Assembly (NCBI GenBank): GCA_003235365.1
Contig: QJWJ01000345.1
Span: forward strand, 1 to 59,624
Source of the DNA: Deltaproteobacteria bacterium
GTDB taxonomy: Bacteria; Myxococcota_A; Polyangia; Polyangiales; Polyangiaceae
Length of the DNA: 59,624 nucleotides
Reading direction: 5' to 3'
Within the stretch, counting starts at the first letter, position 1. Each line of letters begins with the position of its first letter. The notes beneath the pieces were generated by a model that saw only the letters and a program-made list of their open reading frames with translations, searched no databases and had not been told where the DNA came from. Shown one piece after another: positions 53,176 to 59,624 of the stretch. A program made the position numbers and the translations under genes.

Positions 53176-53943
53176 GTGGCGTTCAGAATCGAAGTCGCTG
53201 GGCAAACCGACGTAGGTCGTAAGCGCGCCCACAACGAAGACAGTTTTGCCGTGTACGCAGAACACGGGTTGTACATGGTCGCGGATGGCATGGGGGGCCA
53301 CGCTTCGGGCGAGGTGGCGTCACGGATGGCCATCGAAACGATGCGCGACTTCTTCGCCCAAACGTCGAACGACCCTGAAAAGACGTGGCCGTACAAGATG
53401 GACCGCAGCAAGGGCTACGACGAGAATCGTCTGATCACCGCGATCATGCTCTCGAATCTGCGCATCTTTCAGACCGCCAAAGAGAATCCGAAGCAACGCG
53501 GCATGGGCACGACGATCGCCGTGGTGTTTGCGGTGGAAGAGGGCATGTACGTCGCCCACGTCGGCGACAGTCGCGTGTATCGCATTCGCGGCGAACGCAT
53601 GGTGCAGTTGACCGAAGACCACTCCTTGCTCAACGACTACAAGAAGATGAAGAATCTCAGCGCGGAAGAGATCGAAGCCTTCCCGCACAAGAACGTCATC
53701 GTGCGCGCACTGGGGATGAAAGACACCGTCAAGGTCGACACCCACTTCGAAGCGCCTGAACCAGGTGACATCGTCCTGTTGTGCAGTGACGGTCTGGCAG
53801 GACCGGTCAGCGACGAGCAAATCCTTCACACCGTGTTGGGCTCACCCGATCTGTCGACGGCAACTCAACGACTGATCGAGACGGCGAACGAAAACGGCGG
53901 CCCCGACAACATCACCGCTGTGCTCACGCAGTGGAGCGCCTGA
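53176..53943 (+). CDS. PP2C-family Ser/Thr protein phosphatase
   Basis: 255 aa from GTG 53176, with AAGGA about nine bases upstream. The PP2C/Stp1 fold is shown by GQTDVGRKRAHNEDSF, MVADGMGGHASGEVAS, GMGTTIAVVF, YVAHVGDSRVYRI and LLCSDGLAGPVSDEQI; the Asp residues bind the two metal ions. It would reverse phosphorylation by Hanks-type kinases such as the one at 309, though no partner is shown. The DUF4388 gene follows 150 bp downstream. Confidence 0.95.
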   Translation: MAFRIEVAGQTDVGRKRAHNEDSFAVYAEHGLYMVADGMGGHASGEVASRMAIETMRDFFAQTSNDPEKTWPYKMDRSKGYDENRLITAIMLSNLRIFQTAKENPKQRGMGTTIAVVFAVEEGMYVAHVGDSRVYRIRGERMVQLTEDHSLLNDYKKMKNLSAEEIEAFPHKNVIVRALGMKDTVKVDTHFEAPEPGDIVLLCSDGLAGPVSDEQILHTVLGSPDLSTATQRLIETANENGGPDNITAVLTQWSA

Positions 53944-54093
53944 GGGCATCGTTCGAACAAGCCGCGCGAAACGCAGTCGTCGCAACTGCGTATGCTGACA
54001 TCGCAGTCGTCTGCTCGAGTTGAGCTACGCGCCCAGGCCATTGCGCGTCGATTTTGTACGTGGTGGGCGAATGAGCGATAGTGCAGCACACAC

Positions 54094-54933
54094 ATGGCTT
54101 CGCGTTCTCGTGTCCGCAGCTGGGGAATGGCTGGTCGCCTGCGGGCCGCAGTTCGTGCATTGACGACCAAACCACCCATGGCTCGCACGCAGGAGCCCGA
54201 CGGTTCACCCACCTGGCCTCCGCCCGCCGCGGTACCACGACCGCGCGGGGGTGACGCGGATCCCGGCCAAGTCGAGACGGTCCACCCGGGCAGTGTCGCC
54301 AGTGGCCAGGACACTTCCGCCGTGAATCTGCGGTTTGCGTTGATCGATCAGCGCCTGGCCTTGATATCGGAACGCTTGGAGCTCGTGAGTGAGCGGATTC
54401 AACGCCTTTCGGACACGACACCGTCGAGGAGCGTCGTGGGAGAGTCGACGCTCGTTGGCCCCAAAGCCCCCGCCGCAGCGCGAGGCCCGAAGCTCGCCGA
54501 AGGCACGTTGCGTCCACCCCGCGTACCCCGTGACCTCGAACCCGTGGATACGGCAACCTCAACCCACAGTCGCCTCCACGAACGGCGCGGGGCAAGCGTT
54601 GCGGGCCCGATCATGACCGGCACCGCTTCGGGAATTTCCCTGGGTTCCGTGTTCAGCTTGCTCGAATTCGAACGCTGTGGCGGAGGATTGAGTATCCGCG
54701 GCGGCGACCGCCACGTCGAGCTGACGGTCAAGGACGGTAACGTGACCCGCTGCGAGATGGACGGAGTGCGAGTGAGCCCCAGCGCTGCACTGCGTGAAGT
54801 GTTCACCTGGCAGACCTGCACCTTCGCGTTTCGACGCGACGAAATCAGCGACGAAGAGGAACCCCCGCAGTCGGTCAATGCCCTGATGATGGAAGCGATG
54901 CGAGTCATCGACGAAGGCAGACGGACGGGTTGA
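54094..54933 (+). CDS. DUF4388-domain protein with disordered N-terminus
   Basis: 279 aa. The first 170 residues are Pro/Arg-rich and mostly disordered, with a short helical stretch (VNLRFALIDQRLALISERLE). The C-terminal 95 residues match the DUF4388 (PATAN-type) module found on myxobacterial regulators: ISLGSVFSLLEFER, DRHVELTVKDGNVTRCEMDG and REVFTWQTCTFAF. A signalling or protein-interaction role is likely. Starts at 54094, 54127 and 54178 are all possible; none has a clear ribosome-binding site. Confidence 0.75.
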   Translation: MASRSRVRSWGMAGRLRAAVRALTTKPPMARTQEPDGSPTWPPPAAVPRPRGGDADPGQVETVHPGSVASGQDTSAVNLRFALIDQRLALISERLELVSERIQRLSDTTPSRSVVGESTLVGPKAPAAARGPKLAEGTLRPPRVPRDLEPVDTATSTHSRLHERRGASVAGPIMTGTASGISLGSVFSLLEFERCGGGLSIRGGDRHVELTVKDGNVTRCEMDGVRVSPSAALREVFTWQTCTFAFRRDEISDEEEPPQSVNALMMEAMRVIDEGRRTG

Positions 54934-55052
54934 GGCTCGCCTCTGGGGCAGGTCCGGTACCGAGGCTTGCTGAGCGGCGCTCGAGGAGCGCGGCAGCGGA
55001 TTTGCGCAACAATTCGACGCAAAAGAACGCCCCGCGAGAGTAAACTGCGGGG

Positions 55053-55877
55053 ATGTCGCTGCGGATGCCGTGGTTTGCGTTGCTCGCCATCAGCACACTG
55101 GCCTGTGAGGACAAGCCGGGAAAAAAACCGCCGGTCGACTTCTTCAGCCCCAGTGACGCGTCGCCCGCTCCTCCGACCAGCGATCGAATGGAGGACCCGG
55201 TCGACAATGCAGCGAACTGCCCGACCCAGGAACCGACCCAGGGAAGCGACTGTCCCGAGGCCGGTCTCGTCTGCAAGTTCGGCAGCGATCCGGATTGTCG
55301 CAGTCGCTGGGTGTGTGACTCACAGAACGCCTGGACCCTGGAATTCGCGATGCGCGACTGCGGCGCGTCCTGTCCAATGGCGGAGCCAAAGCCCGGCGAT
55401 CCGTGCGACGTCGAGCGCACTCAATGCACCTACGGCGACGCCGCCCAATGTCGGAGCCTGTGGCTGTGCTGGGAAGAGAAGTGGGCGCGAATCATCGGCA
55501 AGCGCGATTGCGACGCCGACGTGTTCTGTCCCGAGGTGGCTCCGGAAACTGGCGACGAGTGCGCGATCGACGAAGCGACACCAGCGGGCGGATTGTGCGT
55601 GTACTCCGGTGGGATCCGCTGCGGATGTGCCTGTGGCTGGGGTCCACCGGACGAGCAGTGGAAGAAGCCCGAAGCGCAGTGGTTCTGCTCGGTCGTCAGC
55701 GCCCAGCTCGACCCTCAATACCTGCGTGCTTGCCCGCTCATCCCCCCAAACGAGGGCGATGCGTGTAAGGGTGACAATACCTGTGGTTACGTAAACCCAA
55801 CGGAGTGTGAGGCGCGAGGAGAAGGTTCCAGTCTCGTCCGCTGCGTGGGCGACGAGTGGACCTACTCCGAGAATTGA
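55053..55877 (+). CDS. Cys-rich lipoprotein
   Basis: 274 aa. Signal peptide with lipobox STLAC, then an acidic linker. The mature protein has about 24 cysteines in repeated units of the form CPxxxPxxGxxC...CRSRWVC, as in secreted myxobacterial disulphide-repeat proteins. ATG 55053 lies seven bases after a -10-like TAAACT, suggesting another leaderless start. Function unknown; surface display is likely. Confidence 0.8.
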   Translation: MSLRMPWFALLAISTLACEDKPGKKPPVDFFSPSDASPAPPTSDRMEDPVDNAANCPTQEPTQGSDCPEAGLVCKFGSDPDCRSRWVCDSQNAWTLEFAMRDCGASCPMAEPKPGDPCDVERTQCTYGDAAQCRSLWLCWEEKWARIIGKRDCDADVFCPEVAPETGDECAIDEATPAGGLCVYSGGIRCGCACGWGPPDEQWKKPEAQWFCSVVSAQLDPQYLRACPLIPPNEGDACKGDNTCGYVNPTECEARGEGSSLVRCVGDEWTYSEN

Positions 55878-56081
55878 CCGTGACGCGCACTGGACATGGG
55901 GGCAGGCGCGGCGCCGAGGGTAGGAGTTGTCGGACACGGCCCGTCGACGGCCGCGGCGGAACTTGCAGCGCAACCACTCCCGATACGCTCTACGGCCATC
56001 CACTGCCTTGCATTGAGTTCGCCATGGCGACAAAGTCTCCGTACGCAGCGATTCGGCCGTTGGCGTGCGGTTCTTCTCGAT

Positions 56082-59000
56082 ATGGCTAGTCCAACTCATG
56101 CGTTCGTGACTCGAACCACGCGCTGCCTGGCCGCGGCGATCTCATTGCAGTTCGGTCTGGCTTGCTCCGACGAGGACCGCCCCGCGGCGCCAGATCTCGA
56201 CGAAAACGACAAGTCCTCATCCTCCAAACCCAACGACAAGCCGGACGTCCAAGACGGCGGCGTGCCGTTCAGCCGTTGCGCCTCCCACGCGGAGGGCTGT
56301 CCCTGCGACGAAGAGGGGGCGCAGGTCGACTGTGGCAAGGTGATCCGAAGTTCGGGGGACTACATTTCCTGCTCCGTCGGCAAGCGCACTTGCACCGACG
56401 GCGCCTGGGGTGAGTGTATCGGCGACCGAGTCATTCAAATCGCATCGGACGAGCCGCCGCCTTTCGAGCTGTCGGCGGTACCGACCCCTCAGACGTGCAT
56501 CAACAACCCGTGCGATCCCTATTGCATGGAGTTCGCCGACGGGCCCGAGCACGTCGACCCTGGTGGTCCGATTGTCGTCACGGACGCCGGCGTGAGTCTG
56601 TCCAATGGCGTGCCCGGTGCGGGTCCGGACAGTCCCTGCAATTCGCTCCAAGTCGTCCCAACTCCGCAGGTGTTCGTAGTCGAGTCGTTGAGTGGTCTGC
56701 CGGGCGCGGGATCCTTGTTCGGGCTGCTGGGGCAATACTACGGCCAGCGCAGCAACTCCGGTATCGACGGCAGCTGGACACCCGACGTCGAGCGCATCGA
56801 CGGCAACGTCGATTTCTATTGGGGCTCTGGAAGCCCCGCGTCGGGCGTCGGAAGCGACAACTTCTCGGTACGCTGGACGGGCACCTTGGTCCCCCCTTCC
56901 AGCGGTTCGTACACCTTCCATCTGACGGTCAGCGACGGGGCTCGTTTGTGGCTCGACGGAGCGTTGCTGCTCGACGCCTGGAGCGACCGTGCGCCGAGCG
57001 AACTGACGACGAGCACGGTCGCGCTGACAGCGGACCAAGCCTACGATTTCAGGCTCGAGACTTACGAGAACACCAATACCGCCACAGCTTCACTGGCTTG
57101 GACTGGCCCGGCAACCGCCAATACCAAGGCTCCAATCGACACGATCTACTTTCGCCCGCCAAGTGCCGGATCGCCGAGCTGTCAGTCTGCCCCCGCTTGC
57201 TCAGACGCCACTCTCCAAGCGGAGAACCTCGACGCCACCACTGGCGCGCCGGTCACCGACGGTTGGAACATCTACTCAGACGGTTACATCTACGGCGACC
57301 ACGCCTTCACGTCCGGTCAGTACACGATCACGGTCACCGCACGCAGTGAGTACATCGACTACCAATGGGCAAACATGGTGGTCTGGATCGGCGGGGCATC
57401 GGTGTTTTCTGCCCCCGTCGACAGCACGACGTGGAAGGAGTTCACCTTCCCGTACAACTCGGCGACGGCGGGTGGCAAAGAAATCCAGGTCGAGTTCACG
57501 AACGACTACAACGGCATTTACGGCGACCGCAACCTGCACGTCGACAAGATTCAGATCTCTTGCCCGTCCAGCTCACCGTGCACTCCCTCGACGCCGGAGC
57601 CGACCGGACCCGACCCCACTGGAACGCCGGAAGACCCCATCACGTCTGGGCAGAAGCAGTTCTCGCTCGAGGGTAACCCGGCGACCTGTGTCAGCAGCCC
57701 CGTACAGGCGGCTTGGACGCTAGACAAGCTGGGCAGCGCCACAATCGACAGCACTGGGTTGTTCAAGGTCTTGGCGCCGGTTGCCGGAGACGTCACCATC
57801 AAGGCCTACTCGGGAGGCTTCGTCTCGACCGGCCTGGCGACGATCGTCGTCAACGTGCGCGAGGATGGCGACGTTTCCGACAGCGTGTCCGAGCAGTTCG
57901 ATGGTCCGGGCAGCGGCAACGACCCGATGGAGGTGCTTTACCCATACGCCGACACGGTCTTCCCGTTGGGCATACGCGCTCCCGTCGTGCAATGGGACAA
58001 GGGAGGGACCAACGCGGCGGCCGTGCGCGTCGCGCTCACCGCACCGAACTTCTCGTGGGAGCAGATCATCCCGGAGCCGCCCGACGGGCGATTCGAAATC
58101 CCGTTGGGCGCGTGGAAGGCGCTCGAGCAGTCCGCCAAAGGCGGCGACGCGGCGTACGTCGTGCAGCGCTTGATCTCGGGTTCCCTCAAAAGCGAAGTAG
58201 TTCGCCCGTTCAGATTCGCCACCGCGCCGTTGCGCGGCCAGATCATCTACACCGAATACGGTCGCGGCAGCAACGAACACGCCTATCAAATGGCGGCAAA
58301 TCCCGGTTCGACGAGCGTGGCGGTGAACATGTTCCGCCAAGATTCATCGCCACCTGGCACCAACGGCCAATGCCCGGTGTGTCATTCGGTGTCTGCCGAC
58401 GGGTCCACGTTCGTCACCAGTGATGCAGAGTGGAGCGGCTATCCCGGTGTATCGGAGATCGAGCCGAACGGCATCTTGAACCAGCTATCGGACTACTCGA
58501 CCGCGTCGACATACCAGGCGGGTATCGCTAGTTGGATGGACTTCCGCGGGTTCGCTTGGGCCCCAATCACCCCGGACGGCAAGTACGCCTTTGCGACGAG
58601 CAACTTCTGGGGCAACACCACGAGTACCGACGTCGGCTTCAGCGGACCAGCGTCGACCTTTCCCAGCACCCTGAACATCCCAACCGGCATGAAGTCGGGC
58701 GGCAACGGCACGGGGTTACTCGGAAACTACTACCCCGACGCCAACTTCGCGGGCACACCGTGGCTTCGTCTCGACCCCTACGTGGACTTCGATTGGGGCA
58801 GCAGCACTCCCAACACCATGCTGAACGCCGACGACTTCTCCGTTCGTTGGGAAGGCGAAGTACAAGGGTTCTACTCGGAGGACTACACCTTCTACGTCGC
58901 AACCACGGACGGGGTCCGACTCACGGTCGGTGGTGATGTCATCATCGATCAACTCGCCGCATCGACGTCCTCGGCAACGACCTACGTCGGAGCCGCATCA

Positions 59001-59624
59001 CTCGACCGCGGCGCAAAGACGCCGATCGTGCTCGAGCTTGCGGAAACCGGTGGCAATGCCAACGTCGAGCTGCAATGGGAGAGCAAGTCCACACCTCGAG
59101 CCGTCGTCCCGCAGACGCAGTTGTACTGGGACGACGTGGATCGGGGCGTGGTTGGCCGATACTTCGCGAATCGAGGTTTTGATTCGCAGGCTTTCGAGCG
59201 TGTCGATTCAGAAATTTCTGCAGCATGGGACGATAGCTCACCGTCGGCAAGCCTGGGCGTAGACGAGTTCTCCATCCAGTGGGAAGGACGTCTCGATGTG
59301 CCGTTTGACGGCAAGTTCCTATTCTGCGTTTACGTGGACGACTACGTCGAGGTGCAACTTGACGGTTCCCTGGTGCTGGCCTCCACCGTCGGGCACAATA
59401 TCTGCTCGTCAGAAACGCCGCTCGCATCGGGGCTACATGAGCTGCGCGTCAAGTACTACGAGATCAGTAGTACGGCGACCATGCAACTGGAGTGGGAAGG
59501 CTACGATACCGACGGGGCTCTCGCGCTGCCTCGCGAGCGGATTCCGCAGCCCCGGTTGCGACCACCTTCGAGCTACGCGCCACCAACCAACGGCCTGAGA
59601 GCAACCTACTACGACACACGCGAT
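56082..59624 (+). CDS. Large PA14-repeat lipoprotein with CBM and CxxCH motif, partial (runs off the window)
   Basis: Open from ATG 56082 to the end (1181 residues, no stop). Signal peptide ends in a lipobox-like GLAC. A Cys-rich region (about 60-160) precedes a first PA14 domain (about 215-375, from LLGQYYGQRSN). A carbohydrate-binding module of CBM35/60 type (about 375-490) follows. An Ig-like segment and CPVCHS (764-769), a CxxCH haem-type motif, come next. Second (about 877-1010, GLLGNYYPDANFAGTP) and third (about 1022-1150, VGRYFANRGFDSQAF) PA14 domains follow, and a fourth begins at GLRATYYDTR just before the edge. PA14 and CBM point to glycan binding at the surface. The 3' end is missing. 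Confidence 0.85.
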   Translation, partial: MASPTHAFVTRTTRCLAAAISLQFGLACSDEDRPAAPDLDENDKSSSSKPNDKPDVQDGGVPFSRCASHAEGCPCDEEGAQVDCGKVIRSSGDYISCSVGKRTCTDGAWGECIGDRVIQIASDEPPPFELSAVPTPQTCINNPCDPYCMEFADGPEHVDPGGPIVVTDAGVSLSNGVPGAGPDSPCNSLQVVPTPQVFVVESLSGLPGAGSLFGLLGQYYGQRSNSGIDGSWTPDVERIDGNVDFYWGSGSPASGVGSDNFSVRWTGTLVPPSSGSYTFHLTVSDGARLWLDGALLLDAWSDRAPSELTTSTVALTADQAYDFRLETYENTNTATASLAWTGPATANTKAPIDTIYFRPPSAGSPSCQSAPACSDATLQAENLDATTGAPVTDGWNIYSDGYIYGDHAFTSGQYTITVTARSEYIDYQWANMVVWIGGASVFSAPVDSTTWKEFTFPYNSATAGGKEIQVEFTNDYNGIYGDRNLHVDKIQISCPSSSPCTPSTPEPTGPDPTGTPEDPITSGQKQFSLEGNPATCVSSPVQAAWTLDKLGSATIDSTGLFKVLAPVAGDVTIKAYSGGFVSTGLATIVVNVREDGDVSDSVSEQFDGPGSGNDPMEVLYPYADTVFPLGIRAPVVQWDKGGTNAAAVRVALTAPNFSWEQIIPEPPDGRFEIPLGAWKALEQSAKGGDAAYVVQRLISGSLKSEVVRPFRFATAPLRGQIIYTEYGRGSNEHAYQMAANPGSTSVAVNMFRQDSSPPGTNGQCPVCHSVSADGSTFVTSDAEWSGYPGVSEIEPNGILNQLSDYSTASTYQAGIASWMDFRGFAWAPITPDGKYAFATSNFWGNTTSTDVGFSGPASTFPSTLNIPTGMKSGGNGTGLLGNYYPDANFAGTPWLRLDPYVDFDWGSSTPNTMLNADDFSVRWEGEVQGFYSEDYTFYVATTDGVRLTVGGDVIIDQLAASTSSATTYVGAASLDRGAKTPIVLELAETGGNANVELQWESKSTPRAVVPQTQLYWDDVDRGVVGRYFANRGFDSQAFERVDSEISAAWDDSSPSASLGVDEFSIQWEGRLDVPFDGKFLFCVYVDDYVEVQLDGSLVLASTVGHNICSSETPLASGLHELRVKYYEISSTATMQLEWEGYDTDGALALPRERIPQPRLRPPSSYAPPTNGLRATYYDTRD

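Noticed and set aside
1..59624. CRISPR array, prophage, integron or insertion sequence
   Set aside because: No spaced direct repeats, no transposase, integrase or phage structural gene found; the 15-bp array at the edge has no spacers.
1..59624. tRNA or rRNA genes
   Set aside because: No cloverleaf-like or rRNA-like sequence noticed on reading both strands, though a small RNA gene could escape inspection by eye.

Overview
The window looks like a chromosomal segment of a GC-rich myxobacterium (Myxococcota, probably Polyangia-like). This rests on gene content rather than on a marker gene. The content includes a Ser/Thr kinase fused to a sigma-54 activator, a PP2C phosphatase, a DUF4388 protein, a DUF4215/Myxococcus cysteine-rich repeat protein, a MYXO-CTERM-like C-terminus, an AgmX/PglI-type lipoprotein, and about eleven predicted lipoproteins in 60 kb. 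No rRNA, tRNA, CRISPR array, transposase or integrase was found.

Layout. 0-5.6 kb: a 15-bp tandem repeat at the edge, a kinase-TPR-GAF-AAA+-Fis regulator, and an orphan Dam-type adenine methylase. 5.7-7.5 kb: a small ORF, an AgmX/PglI-like lipoprotein and a HEAT-repeat protein; the last two share a promoter type that places the start codon at the transcript's 5' end. 7.6-13.4 kb (minus): a TIR multidomain protein overlapping by ATGA an nSTAND1 NTPase with 16 WD40 repeats, a candidate defence/self-recognition module. 14.1-18.2 kb (minus): HAD 5'-nucleotidase coupled to a CobA-HemD fusion (siroheme/tetrapyrrole synthesis), then a ParB-like HTH protein. 18.9-22.1 kb (plus): cell-surface lipoproteins and a polysaccharide-lyase-like MYXO-CTERM protein. 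22.2-25.5 kb: metG and an OmpA-family lipoprotein with a sigma-54-like promoter. 25.5-30.8 kb: a haem-motif lipoprotein, a DUF4215 repeat lipoprotein and two small exported proteins.

30.8-36.9 kb (minus): fdhD, a His-rich single-TM protein, an FdhF/YdeP-type molybdopterin oxidoreductase and an RTX-repeat lipoprotein. This segment is bracketed by an inverted pair of a 45/46-bp structured repeat. 37.2-40.5 kb: an exported beta-propeller-like protein and a REC-PAS-HK-REC hybrid kinase. 40.7-49.1 kb (minus): a co-directional cluster of Omp85/BamA-like protein, two ABC half-exporters forming a likely heterodimer, a parvulin-like lipoprotein and a membrane protein. 49.2-59.6 kb: a NAGPA-like protein, an ABC-type solute-binding protein, rpiA, a PP2C phosphatase, a DUF4388 protein, a Cys-rich lipoprotein and a large PA14-repeat lipoprotein that runs off the end.

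The window therefore mixes housekeeping genes (metG, rpiA, cobA-hemD) with signalling and envelope genes. The observations most worth follow-up are the TIR/nSTAND-WD40 pair, the paired structured repeats around the formate dehydrogenase-like cluster, the Omp85-ABC cluster, and recurrent leaderless-type promoters. All family calls are by eye from motifs and architecture; no database search was possible.
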